Notes: generated by a model not told the origin, from the sequence alone. A stretch of DNA of 64,000 nucleotides from Rhizophagus irregularis (GCF_026210795.1 NC_089457.1:2914001-2978000); one strand, 5' to 3'; positions 1-9,596 are shown, counted from the stretch's first letter. Made by a program: numbers and translations.

Positions 1-812
1 TATATAATATTAAATTAAATTCTAATAATATGTAATATATATTAATTAAAATTATTTTCATAAGTCTTTATTTTTACAATTTATACAATATAATATTAAA
101 GTAACTTCTAATAATATATATTGCATTAATAAAGGAATATGTTTTTTTTGCACTTGCAATATATCGCATCTTCTTTTTTTGGTAATTTTTATATATTAAT
201 TATATTGATCATTTTGATTACTGACACTTTATTAAAATTTTCTATTTTTCAAAAATCCTAGCATGAGACTTTATGCAATTACTATATATTATAAGAAATC
301 TTATATTATGTATATTTTTGACTGCTCTACAAGTTTTCTTAATATATTAAAAAGGATTTAGAATGTCATTTTTGACTTTTATATTTAATATATTATAGGA
401 GTACAACATAATACAGATGCAATAAAAAAATAAATCCTTAATTAAAATATTAAAAAAAATTATATTAAAATTAAACAAAATATAATAATGATTAATAAAA
501 TTATTGATTTTAGTTTCATATAAATTTTTTTGTAAATAAAAGATATTGCTTTCTTTAGGTATAAATTATTTATTTTTGTAAATTTTTAATACAATATATA
601 TCAATATTATATAATGTTAAAGTAATTTTTAATAATATGTAACATATATAAATTATTTATTTTATAAATTTTTATTTTTAATATAATATAGTGTAATGTT
701 AAAGTAACTTCCAATAATATGTAATATATATATAAATTATTTTATTTTATAAATTTTTATTTTTAATACAATATATATAGTGTAATGTTAAAGTAACTTC
801 TAATAATATGTA
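1..812. repeat. AT-rich satellite (~83 bp units), left part
   Basis: Very AT-rich non-coding DNA. A unit of about 83 bp recurs, most clearly from about 556 to 812. It is recognisable by the core 'aatgttaaagtaacttc' followed by 'taataatatgtaatat' and a run resembling 'ttattttataaatttt'. Degenerate cores also appear near 90 and 610. The same unit resumes right of the retrotransposon at 13781, so the array was split by the insertions between 813 and 13780. No gene is seen here. Confidence 0.75.
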
Positions 813-1053
813 CCATATTTTGCAGGTCACAGTACCCCCCCTATGCACAGTACCCTACAAAAAAGAACTCCCATTTTTATTATTTAAAATAATTTAATAA
901 ATACCTAGGTATTACTCATGATAAATACCCAATTATTATATAAGTTTTATACATATCTACTAATAATAAAAATTCACACAATGGTGGAAAGTATAAGGTC
1001 AAAACCTCTGAAATCTGTATCATACCCGGGGTACTGTGGCCCCCGTTATACGG
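813..1053. mobile_element. MITE with ~33 bp imperfect inverted ends and TA duplication, split at its right end
   Basis: The left end (813-845) and the reverse complement of the right end (1021-1053) share a pattern of CC, TAT, then CACAGTACCCC and TATG. The element is flanked by TA at 811-812 and, beyond the retrotransposon, TA at 13781-13782. Removing both insertions gives 'aataatatgtaatatatat', which matches an intact satellite unit at about 715-735. The retrotransposon inserted in the last four bases (ACGG), so a copy of those bases lies at 13777-13780. No coding capacity. The TA duplication suggests the Tc1/mariner group, but the family is uncertain. Confidence 0.6.
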
Positions 1054-2294
1054 TGTCACCCCCGTCTGCCACCCGGCGGTAAACAAACTTCCCTGCTTTA
1101 ATGTATATTCGTTTTCCACGAAACATTAATATTCTTGCTTGGTTTAGTTTTATTGCTACTTAACTTTCAAATTGCGATAGCTCTCGCCACGATATTTCAT
1201 CCATTATCTTCCTTCAAAATACGATAGTTCTCTTTACAGAAGTTTATATTTTATTCATTTCATAATTCTTGTTATGACATTAAATTCACCATGAATTTGT
1301 CCAATTAAAGTTAATTAAGCGAACATTACAATAAAGTTTAGGGCGAACCTATTACCTTTAAAATAACATTACGCTCTACTAACAATTAATTAAACAAAAT
1401 TACTTTTTCATCATAAGAAAATAGTAACAAAAACAATCGAAACAATTAATTTTCATATCAAAGGGTATTTTATTTATTCTTCATAAAATTCACAATTAAC
1501 TATTTTACTTAAAGTTTTACATCGTATCTGACGACTGTGGAATTCACCTCCCATTCCGCTCCTATTTAAACCAACTTTCTTATTCTTTCTTTTCTTACTT
1601 CTTATTTCTTTCTAATATTTTATATGTTATCTTTTATGCGCTATCTTATATGCTATTTTATATGTTATCTTTTCTAATATGTTATACTATTTTAGTATGC
1701 TATCTTTTCTTTAAAATAAAATAATCTTTCAAATATTGTATCGCAAAGATCCATCTTTTGTGGCTGTGCTATCTTTTCTTTAAAATAAAATAATCTTTCA
1801 AATATTGTATCGCAAAGATCCATCTTTTGTGGCTGTGCTATCTTTTCTTTAAAATAAAATAATCTTTCAAATATTGTATCGCAAAGATCCATCTTTTGTG
1901 GCTGTGCTATCTTTTCTACTGCGTCTCGTCAGCTATTCTTCTACTGCGGCTGCAGTTCATCAATATTTTACATGTTCCTATTTTTTTGTTCCTTTAATTC
2001 GCTATCCTTCCTTTTTATATGATTTATCATTTGTGGCTTATGATTACTCCTCCTAATTGTTCCTATTGTTGAACTTGATAAACTGGTTGCTAAGCCACAT
2101 CGATCAACTCCCCACTTGATCTATTGGTTCTCCGTTAATCATTTAATAAACATTACATCATGTAGATCATTCCTTCTCCTAAAAGTTTATCCTTTCCGGT
2201 TAATTTTATCCCATCATGTGACTTTCTATCGTTTGATCTTTTATTCCATATTATTCCTCCATATTATGCGATTACTCCAGTATCTATGGCTACA
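1054..2294 (-). repeat. 3' LTR of the retrotransposon
   Basis: 1241 bp, starting TGTCACCCCC and ending GGCTACA in plus-strand orientation. It looks identical to 12536-13776 wherever compared, including the short open frames inside. It contains a 69 bp tandem repeat. At 1241 bp it is long for a Ty3/gypsy LTR. The open frames inside it are duplicated with it and are not taken as genes. Confidence 0.95.
1698..1917. repeat. 69 bp tandem repeat, ~3.2 copies, inside the 3' LTR
   Basis: Copies start at 1698, 1767 and 1836, each with 'tgctatcttttctttaaaat' and ending 'cttttgtggctg'. A partial fourth copy starts at 1905. Because 69 is divisible by three, a 23-residue repeat frame stays open on the minus strand. 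That is a by-product of the repeat rather than a gene. Tandem repeats in the U3 part of an LTR often act as enhancers; that role is only inferred here. Confidence 0.9.
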
Positions 2295-2309
2295 GTTTGC
2301 CCCCCACCT
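2295..2309 (-). other. Polypurine tract of the retrotransposon
   Basis: Directly inside the 3' LTR the minus strand reads AGGTGGGGGGCAAAC. A G-rich tract abutting the LTR is where plus-strand DNA synthesis is primed in LTR elements. It lies 30 bp past the integrase stop. Confidence 0.7.
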
Positions 2310-2338
2310 AAAATTTGAGTCCCATCAAATTCGAACTA

Positions 2339-3499
2339 TTACTTCAAAATTTGTCCTTTCAGTAATTCACCATTTACTGGTGTTTTCAATATCTTCCCTT
2401 CCATAGTTTTAATTCTGTATGATCCTTTAGAAATTATCTCATGTACATAATAAGGTCCTTTCCATTTTTCTTCTAACTTTCCAGACCATTGTTTTTCTTT
2501 TGCTGCATCATAATATAGTACTTTATCTCCGATTTGTAATTTCTGCTTTATTCTATTCTTTTTATCATGGTACGATTTTTGTTTTTCCTGAGATTTCCTG
2601 ACATTTTCTTTAGCTTGATTCCTAATGTTTGGTAATCCTTCGATCAACCCATTAACTCTCTCTGCCATGGTAATTTCCTTATCTTCTAAATCTAATAATG
2701 TCTTCATTTGTCTCCCATATATTAAATATCCTGGTTCCATTTTCGTTGAATCATTCCTTTTAGTTCGATACGCGAACAATACTCCTGGTACTTTCAAATC
2801 CCAATCTTCGATATTACTTAGCTTTGCTAATGATTCACATAATGTCTTATTAAATCTTTCAATTAACCCATTAGTTTTTGGATGATAAGGCGTTGAAAAG
2901 TTATGTTTTATCTGAAATTCCTCCATTAATGATTTCACTAATTTATTATTGAAATGACTCCCTCTATCACTCAATATCTTCTTTGGACATCCATGCCTAC
3001 ATATTATATCTTCATAAATAAATCTTGCAATTTCCTTAGCATCTGCTGTTTCCAATGCCTTTGCTTCAGGCCATTTTGTAAAATAATCCATCGCTGTAAC
3101 TATATATCTATTATTTCTCTTTGTTACTGGTAATGGTCCCACTACATCAATCCCAATTTGATAAAATGGTTCTATAACTTTGATTACATTCAGTTCATGT
3201 TTTCCTATTGGTTTTCCTCTTCTCTGACAATTATTACATGATTTGACATAAGCTTCCACATCTTTTCTCATCCCTTTCCAATAATACCCATCCTTGATCC
3301 TATTATACGTTGCATCTATTCCAAAGTGTCCTGATAATTCATGATCATGAGCTATGTACATTAATCCTTCAAATTCGTATTTTCTTATCACTCTTAGTCT
3401 TTTCTCATCTTTTATTTTGTAAATTAATCCTCCTATAATTTCATATTCCCGTTCGTCGTTGATATTCCTCGCTATCCTATTATATTCTTCCTCTTCCAT
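2339..3499 (-). CDS. int: Retrotransposon integrase (separate ORF)
   Basis: 386 residues from an ATG at 3499. The N-terminal zinc-binding motif is H53-X4-H58-X29-C88-X2-C91. The catalytic core has D118 (GIDVVGP), D178 (LSDRGSHF) and E214 (GLIERFNKTL), giving the DD35E spacing of retroviral-type integrases. The C-terminal part has KWKGPYYV, the GPY motif of Ty3/gypsy integrases. No chromodomain follows. It inserts the element cDNA into the nuclear genome. In most Ty3/gypsy elements integrase is the C-terminal part of one Pol polyprotein. Here it is in a different frame from RT-RNase H and separated from it by a small ORF and a 140 bp spacer. How it is translated is unclear: internal initiation, a spliced or subgenomic RNA, or reinitiation. 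Confidence 0.95.
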   Translation of the reverse strand: MEEEEYNRIARNINDEREYEIIGGLIYKIKDEKRLRVIRKYEFEGLMYIAHDHELSGHFGIDATYNRIKDGYYWKGMRKDVEAYVKSCNNCQRRGKPIGKHELNVIKVIEPFYQIGIDVVGPLPVTKRNNRYIVTAMDYFTKWPEAKALETADAKEIARFIYEDIICRHGCPKKILSDRGSHFNNKLVKSLMEEFQIKHNFSTPYHPKTNGLIERFNKTLCESLAKLSNIEDWDLKVPGVLFAYRTKRNDSTKMEPGYLIYGRQMKTLLDLEDKEITMAERVNGLIEGLPNIRNQAKENVRKSQEKQKSYHDKKNRIKQKLQIGDKVLYYDAAKEKQWSGKLEEKWKGPYYVHEIISKGSYRIKTMEGKILKTPVNGELLKGQILK

Positions 3500-3525
3500 G
3501 TCTATGTTGTAATTCTAAAAACTAA

Positions 3526-3613
3526 AGTGTTGTAAAAGGTTGAAATGTTATAAAGGGTTGAAGTGTTGTAAAAATTAAGGTGTTGTAAAAATTAAGGTGT
3601 TGTAAAAATAAAG
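3526..3613. repeat. Short tandem repeat in the spacer before integrase
   Basis: Degenerate ~18-20 bp units built around 'gtgttgtaaaaattaag', about four to five copies. It occupies much of the 140 bp between the small ORF and integrase. It could be slippage-generated spacer or part of whatever lets ribosomes reach the integrase ATG. Confidence 0.7.
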
Positions 3614-3639
3614 CGTCGTGATAACTGTTCCATATATTT

Positions 3640-3981
3640 TTAATTTTTATCTCTCGATTTATTTTTGATCCTTGGTATTCCTATCCTTCTTATATATTTT
3701 TCATTCCCTATAATCAATTTAGATCGTACCCATCCTAATCCTTTTTCTATTGGTCTTTCTTCTATTATCATATTGTTTCCATCTTCCATAATTAATTTCA
3801 CCTTTTTCTCTTTTAGTCTTATTATAATGCGTACATCTACTAGTATGAAGTCTTCTTCTTCTTCAATCCTTAAATGGATAATTGTTTCGTTCTCTTCTTC
3901 TTTTATAGTCACTTTCCATATCTTATCGACCTTTACTCGATAGGTAAGAAACCAATTCATATAACAATCTCCTAATACCAT
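3640..3981 (-). CDS. Small unknown ORF between pol and integrase
   Basis: 113 residues from a genuine ATG at 3981. It lies in the same frame as the upstream pol ORF and is separated from it by a TAA (3997-3999) and five sense codons. The product is highly charged (Lys/Glu-rich) with alternating hydrophobic residues that suggest beta strands. No motif is recognised. It could be a separate accessory protein made by reinitiation or rare TAA readthrough, or the remnant of a once longer Pol that joined RNase H-kinase to integrase. Its coding status is less sure than that of its neighbours. Confidence 0.5.
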   Translation of the reverse strand: MVLGDCYMNWFLTYRVKVDKIWKVTIKEEENETIIHLRIEEEEDFILVDVRIIIRLKEKKVKLIMEDGNNMIIEERPIEKGLGWVRSKLIIGNEKYIRRIGIPRIKNKSRDKN

Positions 3982-3996
3982 TTTGGAGATATAATT

Positions 3997-6330
3997 TTAA
4001 GCTCTTTGGTGTTTTTCTATCTCCTTATATACTTTTCTCCAACTACTATCGTCATTCCTAACTTCAATTTGACTGTATCTTTTGGTATCTTTGTATACAT
4101 CCTGGTTTTCTTTAAACATTTTAACCATGTCCAAATATTCATTTTTCTTCAATGTTGGGTATGACGATTTCTCCATTTTCTTCGTTTCTCTTCCAATATA
4201 ATTTTCCCAACATACATCGCCGTCTTTTTCCAAAAATATCACTATTGATTCATCTATTGTTCCTTTTAATCTGAATATTTCTTTTTCCATCTCATGGTTC
4301 CCATGTGGAGTAATTAATCCTCTGTTGAAACTTTTCGTCTTCTGATAATAATATTCGCAATATGGCGATTTGTCCAGAATTATTATATCCGTATCTTCAT
4401 CATATTCTAACATTCTTCTGTTTATTTGTTCTACTACTTCCTTTCTAAATTTCCATTCTGTTTCTAATTTTGATTCGTGAAATTCACCTTTGTCTTTTCT
4501 TCTCCTTTTGAATGTATTAAATCTTACTTTTAATCCTTGCTTTTCCCACTCTTTAATCAAATTTCGTACTATACTTGTTTTTCCTAATCCATCCACTCCG
4601 TCGATTATAATAACTTGTGGCTTATTTTCTCTTCCCAATTTCTTTAATAATTCTTTTTCTGTCCTTTCCTCCAAATTCAAAAGTATTGCTTCTTTATCGG
4701 TAAAATATTTTTCATCATCCCATCTCCCTTTAAATCTTTTAGCATTATACCATTTATTCCTAAATTTGATATATCTCAATTTCCCCTTATTACTTTCTAT
4801 TTTTGTTATTTCTTGATTCTCGTTCCTTTCTGTTTCTTTTTCTTTAAATCTCAGTCTTGATAATCCATCTGCATTTTTAATTTTCTTTCCACTTCTATGT
4901 ACTATTTTAAAATCAAATTGTTGTAATTTCATTACCCATCTTGCTCTCCTTCCCGTTTGTTCCTTTCCATCTGTTAATCCTTTTAATGCTGCGTGATCTG
5001 TTATCACTATAAATTTCCTTCCTACTAAATATTTCTGAAAATGTTGTATTCCCCAAAATACCGCTAAGCATTCCAATTCTGTTGGTGGATAATTCTTCTC
5101 TGCTCCAACTGTACTCCTACTTGCGTAAGCTATTACAACCTCTTTATTTTCTTCATTCATTTGAGCTAACACTGCTCCTAATCCTATCTTAGATCCATCA
5201 GTTATCAATATAAATTCTCTGCTGAAATCCGGATATACTAAAATTGGATTTTCTGTCAATTTTGTCCTTAATACGTCAAATGCTTCTTGTTGTTCTTCTT
5301 TCCATTCAAACTTTTCATTCTTTCTTGTTAAGTTAAGCAAAGGTTTTGCTATCTTCGAAAAACCTTTTATAAATCTCCTATAATATGAACATAATCCTAA
5401 AAATGATCTTACTTCTGTGACAGTTTTCGGCCTCCTCATATTTTCTATTTTCTCAACTTTCTCTTTATCCGGTCGCAATCCATCTCTTCCTACTATATGC
5501 CCTAAGAAATTTATATTCCTCAATCCAAACTGACATTTCTTCAATTTCACAATCATATTATTCTCTCTCAATTTACTCAATACTTTATCTACATGTTCTA
5601 TATGTTCCTCAAAATCTTCTGAATAAATCATTATATCATCTAAATATACCGTAACAAATTCTCCTATATATTCTTTTAATATTTTATCCATTAATCTCTG
5701 AAATGTTCCTGGTGCATTCTTCAATCCAAATGGCATAACATTGTATTCATATAATCCTTGTGAACAAATGAATGCTGTTTTCTCTTTATCTTCTTCTGCC
5801 ATTTCTACTTGATGATATCCTGCTGCTAAGTCCAAACTTGTGAACCAACTTCCCTTTCTAAATTTTTCTAACAATTCGTCTATCCGGGGTAAAGGATATT
5901 CATCTGACTTTGTCACATTATTTAGCTTTCTATAATCTATACAAAATCTATAATTTCCAGTTTTCTTTCCTGCTAACGTTACTGGAGATGCCCAATTACT
6001 CCATGATTCTCTTATCTTCCCCATCTTTAACAATTGTTCAATTTCTTTCTTTATAAACTTTCCTTTTTCATCAGTTTCTTTATATCTCTTTTGTGCTATT
6101 GGTCCTTGATTTTCTTCAATTATTATTTCATGTTTAACTGTATTTATCCTTCCCAGTTTCTCTTCGTCATATTCGAATATATCTTCATATTCCCTTATCA
6201 ATTTTTTAAATGCCATTCTCTCCTCATCGCTCATCTCTCCCAGATGTGTTTTCTTTTCAAATTTTTCTTCTTTGCTCTCATTTAGCATCTTTACCGTCTC
6301 TCCTTCGTTCAGAAAGCCAAGACCATTCAT
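3997..6330 (-). CDS. pol: Pol: reverse transcriptase - RNase H - thymidylate-kinase-like P-loop domain
   Basis: 777 residues from an ATG at 6330 that overlaps the protease stop (ATGA). Reverse transcriptase has the LDLAAGYHQ, MPFGLKNAPGTFQ and YLDD (about 227-230) motifs. RNase H follows with TDGS near 375, ELE further on and TDH near 441, and a connection ending NADGLSRL. From about residue 570 to the end there is an extra domain that Ty3/gypsy Pol does not normally have. It has a Walker A loop GVDGLGKTS (578-586) and, near 652, LDKSPYCEYYYQ, which matches the DR(S/Y)-x-S-type motif of thymidylate and deoxynucleoside kinases. A nucleotide kinase fold is therefore likely. A role in dTTP supply during reverse transcription is inferred, by analogy with retroviral dUTPases. 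The domain is in one uninterrupted frame with RNase H. Integrase is not part of this ORF. Confidence 0.93.
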   Translation of the reverse strand: MNGLGFLNEGETVKMLNESKEEKFEKKTHLGEMSDEERMAFKKLIREYEDIFEYDEEKLGRINTVKHEIIIEENQGPIAQKRYKETDEKGKFIKKEIEQLLKMGKIRESWSNWASPVTLAGKKTGNYRFCIDYRKLNNVTKSDEYPLPRIDELLEKFRKGSWFTSLDLAAGYHQVEMAEEDKEKTAFICSQGLYEYNVMPFGLKNAPGTFQRLMDKILKEYIGEFVTVYLDDIMIYSEDFEEHIEHVDKVLSKLRENNMIVKLKKCQFGLRNINFLGHIVGRDGLRPDKEKVEKIENMRRPKTVTEVRSFLGLCSYYRRFIKGFSKIAKPLLNLTRKNEKFEWKEEQQEAFDVLRTKLTENPILVYPDFSREFILITDGSKIGLGAVLAQMNEENKEVVIAYASRSTVGAEKNYPPTELECLAVFWGIQHFQKYLVGRKFIVITDHAALKGLTDGKEQTGRRARWVMKLQQFDFKIVHRSGKKIKNADGLSRLRFKEKETERNENQEITKIESNKGKLRYIKFRNKWYNAKRFKGRWDDEKYFTDKEAILLNLEERTEKELLKKLGRENKPQVIIIDGVDGLGKTSIVRNLIKEWEKQGLKVRFNTFKRRRKDKGEFHESKLETEWKFRKEVVEQINRRMLEYDEDTDIIILDKSPYCEYYYQKTKSFNRGLITPHGNHEMEKEIFRLKGTIDESIVIFLEKDGDVCWENYIGRETKKMEKSSYPTLKKNEYLDMVKMFKENQDVYKDTKRYSQIEVRNDDSSWRKVYKEIEKHQRA

Positions 6331-6917
6331 TTTTCCTCATCTCTCTTTTCTCTATCAGTTTTTACAATCGATAACAACTCTTCTTTTTCCATCTCCTCAT
6401 ATTCATCTTCACCCTCTGACTCTTCACTAGAATTGCCATCTATATCATCTATATTCTTTGGATCTTCATTAAATTCACCCCTATTCCCTGACTCCTCAAA
6501 TTCAACATTTTTCTTTCCTCTAAAATCAATTGGTATTTCATATATTCCATTATCCCATTCTATTGTTAACAGACCTTCTTTCATATTTATTATCCCATAT
6601 CTTAATAAATCAGTTCCTAATATTAAATCTTTTCTTCTCGAGTCGATTACTTCGAACTCCAAAGGTATTTCTAAATTTTCGTCAATTTCTATTCTAATTT
6701 CCACTCTTCCTAATGAAGCTATGTTATTTCCATCTGCTATTGTTAATACGACATTACTTTCCTTCGTTATTGGTATATTTAATTCTTTTCTCAGTTCATT
6801 CGTTATCACTGAAGGTCCTGCTCCTGTATCAACTAATGCTCTAATCATTTTTCCTTCAATTATTATATTACATCTTGTTGCTTGTGATTTTTCTTCTTTC
6901 TGATTAATATTCTTCAA
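6327..6917 (-). CDS. pro: Retropepsin-like aspartic protease, expressed after gag
   Basis: About 196 residues, in the same frame as gag and directly after its TGA. The open frame resumes at 6932 and has no ATG near its start: the 6917 position is TTG. A free-standing protein is therefore unlikely, and Gag-Pro by stop readthrough is the simplest model. The active site is LVDTGAGPS (D30-T-G-A, numbered from 6917), and LILGTDLL near residue 98 is the second conserved motif of retropepsins. The C-terminal 60 residues are acidic. The stop overlaps the pol ATG as ATGA. It is expected to cleave Gag and Pol precursors as a dimer. Confidence 0.9.
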   Translation of the reverse strand: MKNINQKEEKSQATRCNIIIEGKMIRALVDTGAGPSVITNELRKELNIPITKESNVVLTIADGNNIASLGRVEIRIEIDENLEIPLEFEVIDSRRKDLILGTDLLRYGIINMKEGLLTIEWDNGIYEIPIDFRGKKNVEFEESGNRGEFNEDPKNIDDIDGNSSEESEGEDEYEEMEKEELLSIVKTDREKRDEEK

Positions 6918-6929
6918 TTCCCCCGAGTG

Positions 6930-6935
6930 TAGTCA
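6930..6935 (-). promoter_or_regulatory. Stop codon in readthrough context (TGA CTA) between gag and protease
   Basis: The gag frame ends TAT-TGA-CTA-CAC on the minus strand (TGA at 6935-6933, CTA at 6932-6930) and stays open in the same frame through the protease. UGA followed by CUA is the best known leaky-stop context in eukaryotic and viral mRNAs. The gag and protease frames are identical and the protease lacks its own ATG. Stop readthrough is therefore the likely way Gag-Pro is made. Inference from sequence only. Confidence 0.65.
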
Positions 6936-9596
6936 ATATCTCAAACCATTTAATAATTTCTTCCTTACTTCTGGTCTTTCATTCATCATTTGTCCCCAAT
7001 TAATTGGTACGCTTGAATTTACAAATTGCTCAAATGGATCAAAATCCCCAACATTTGGTATATTTCGATTTAACTTCACTTTCTCGTTTGTACATTCTCT
7101 AGCAAAATGTCCTTGTTGTCCGCAATTGTGACACCTATTATTATTCTTTCTAGTTTCATATCCTTTCTGTAATTGTTCTTTTGTAAAACCCCTCTTATTA
7201 TTCCCCTGTGCTTTTTGCTGTTGTCCTTGCCATTGTGCATTTCTTCTTCTATCTCTTTCATCATTCATAACCTTGTCTTTATTTCTTTCACTCTTTCTAG
7301 GTGGTACTGGGAACATATCGTATCTTTCCTCATCTTCATAGTTATTCACTTCGTATCCATCGAATCCATTATTATAGTTATCATATCCATCACCCTCATT
7401 ATATCCATCATATCCATCATTATATTCCATATTATACACATTATATCCTTCACCATAATATTCTTCATCAAGGTAATTAACTTGATTATTTTGGCTATAT
7501 GACCCTCTATTATTTCCTCCATATGATCTTCTTTGACCTTCCCTACAAACTCTAGAAGTATGTCCTTTTCTTCCACATGTATAGCAAGTCATTCTATCCC
7601 AGTTCATATTATTTCTTTGGACATTATTATTTCCGATCGGTCTCCTATCATTCCCATTCCTTTGCATTACATATGCTTCATTTCTCTGCATTACATGTGC
7701 TTCCAACCTTTTTATTCCATTAATTAACTCATCCCATTCATCACTTTTAACTTCTTTATTTTGTAATTCTTTCGCAATTGGATTCATTCCTTTATACTTA
7801 TTTGTCTCTTCTTTCAAAATTTCTTCCATGTTTTTCTCTTGTCCTACTCGTTTCATATCCAACCCTGTTGTTTTCATTAACAATTCATCTTTTGCTTCCT
7901 CTTCTCTTTTTGCTTCGTTAACTGCATCATTCAGATTCGTCGGATTACTTCTCCTAACATGATAACCTAGCATGGCATCTAACCCTTGAATAAAATAATT
8001 CACTTGGTATAAATCATCTAACGCATGACCTCTAGTTGCAACTCTTAATATTGACCTAAATCTTCTAATATATTCTTCAACACTTTCATTTGTTCCCTGT
8101 TTAATTCTTGTTAATTCTAACATTTTTCTTCTTTGAACATCATTCCTAGTAAATCTGTCGATTAATCTTCTTTTCAAATTTCTGTCCTCATTATGATCAC
8201 ACCAATTCACTAAATTAGCTGCTACCTTTTCTTTTTCTTCATTATACCATTGTAATGCGATTCCTCTCAAACAAGTTATGGCTATATTTGCCTTATTCTG
8301 TCTACATACACCTCCTCCAACATTTCCTTCTGGTCGTCCGCTTACTGTAAATGCTATCTCAAATTGTCTAATCCAATCATTAATATCTTCATCCTCTTTT
8401 CCACTAAAAGTTGGCATACCTACTATTCCCCCCATTCCTGCGGTCTGAATCCTATCCGCCAAAGTCTGTCCTGCCCCTAACGCATTATCTAATGCATTTG
8501 GTGCCAATCCCATAGCATTCTCCATTATTCTTCTTATTTGTGCTTCATTTGCCATATTTACTATATTCTCTTGAAATAATTCTTGTAAATTGTAATCAGA
8601 TATTTCACTTTCTGTGTCAGAATTTTTAAAATTTAATGAACTATTCGAATCTGAATTTTGACTCAGACCAAAACCTCCTGTATTTATAACATTTTCGATT
8701 TCATTTTCAGATTCTTCTTCTTCAAAATCTTCATCACTTCCGTCCCATATTTCATCCGGACTTAATATTCCTCCAATCTTTTCTGAATTATCCGTATTGT
8801 CTTCTTCTGATTCTTCATTATCACTCTTTTCACCACTTTCTTCACTATCCATTACTCCTGCTTGTTCTTTCAACAACTTATCTAACTTTTTCTTCAATTC
8901 TTTTTCCGACTCATTCTTATTTTCTTGAAAGATTTCAATGAATTCTTTATCTAAAATTTCTCCATCTGTATATCCCATACTAGTTAATCTTAACAATTCT
9001 TCTTCGGTTATCATTGTTCCAATATCTTCAAAAATCTTTTGCAATCTTTTTACCCGATCATCAATTTCATCAATATCTTCTTCCTCACAATCTTTGCATA
9101 TAGTTCCTTCTAATCTAAACATATCATTCATCCATCTTATTTCGCATCTTTCGCACCAGGTTGTGTTCTCATTTAACCATTTGTGCACCTCTTTTCTTAA
9201 CTCTCTATCTTCTAATTCTATTATCCCCATATACCTTTCTATGAATCCTTCTGTTACTATTATTCGATTATTAACTCCAAAATTTTTTATTCTTTGAATT
9301 TCCGATACATCTATTTCGTATCCTAATTTTTCTAAGTTGTTTTTTAGTTCTATTAATTCATCTTGTTCATCTTCCCGTATTTCCCGATTACATTCTTCAC
9401 ATCTGCCGTCTTCTTCCGATATCACATAATCTAATTTCTGTTTATTGCATCTACCACATATTTTTGTACTCAAATCTATCCACTCCTTTATGTCTTCAGA
9501 CTTATCAAATTTCCCCTCCTGAAAAATATAATATCTTATAAAATCATATGTCAACAGTACTCCCGTCTCTATCTTTTCTTTTATTCCAAATTTCAT
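6933..9596 (-). CDS. gag: Gag with duplicated N-terminal zinc ribbons and two CCHC knuckles
   Basis: 887 residues from an ATG at 9596. The N-terminal ~230 residues hold two diverged copies of a ~95-residue module, each with a CxxC...CxxC ribbon (CGRC/CEEC and CERC/CKDC) followed by a helical stretch. Residues ~250-345 are strongly acidic and Ser-rich. A retrotransposon gag domain covers about 400-545, with WIRQFEIAF, ALQWYNEE and EYIRRFRSI. Two CX2CX4HX4C nucleic-acid-binding knuckles follow: CYTCGRKGHTSRVC near 670 and CHNCGQQGHFAREC near 825. Between them is an Asn/Tyr/Gly-rich low-complexity stretch. The protein forms the particle and packages RNA. Its ATG shares one base with the stop of ORF1 (TAATG). 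At 887 residues it is long, and the N-terminal ribbons are not typical of Ty3/gypsy Gag. Confidence 0.92.
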   Translation of the reverse strand: MKFGIKEKIETGVLLTYDFIRYYIFQEGKFDKSEDIKEWIDLSTKICGRCNKQKLDYVISEEDGRCEECNREIREDEQDELIELKNNLEKLGYEIDVSEIQRIKNFGVNNRIIVTEGFIERYMGIIELEDRELRKEVHKWLNENTTWCERCEIRWMNDMFRLEGTICKDCEEEDIDEIDDRVKRLQKIFEDIGTMITEEELLRLTSMGYTDGEILDKEFIEIFQENKNESEKELKKKLDKLLKEQAGVMDSEESGEKSDNEESEEDNTDNSEKIGGILSPDEIWDGSDEDFEEEESENEIENVINTGGFGLSQNSDSNSSLNFKNSDTESEISDYNLQELFQENIVNMANEAQIRRIMENAMGLAPNALDNALGAGQTLADRIQTAGMGGIVGMPTFSGKEDEDINDWIRQFEIAFTVSGRPEGNVGGGVCRQNKANIAITCLRGIALQWYNEEKEKVAANLVNWCDHNEDRNLKRRLIDRFTRNDVQRRKMLELTRIKQGTNESVEEYIRRFRSILRVATRGHALDDLYQVNYFIQGLDAMLGYHVRRSNPTNLNDAVNEAKREEEAKDELLMKTTGLDMKRVGQEKNMEEILKEETNKYKGMNPIAKELQNKEVKSDEWDELINGIKRLEAHVMQRNEAYVMQRNGNDRRPIGNNNVQRNNMNWDRMTCYTCGRKGHTSRVCREGQRRSYGGNNRGSYSQNNQVNYLDEEYYGEGYNVYNMEYNDGYDGYNEGDGYDNYNNGFDGYEVNNYEDEERYDMFPVPPRKSERNKDKVMNDERDRRRNAQWQGQQQKAQGNNKRGFTKEQLQKGYETRKNNNRCHNCGQQGHFARECTNEKVKLNRNIPNVGDFDPFEQFVNSSVPINWGQMMNERPEVRKKLLNGLRY

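Noticed and set aside
1692-1892. 66-codon frame with a 23-residue repeat in each LTR
   Set aside because: It is the translation of a 69 bp tandem repeat and is present only because the LTR is duplicated.
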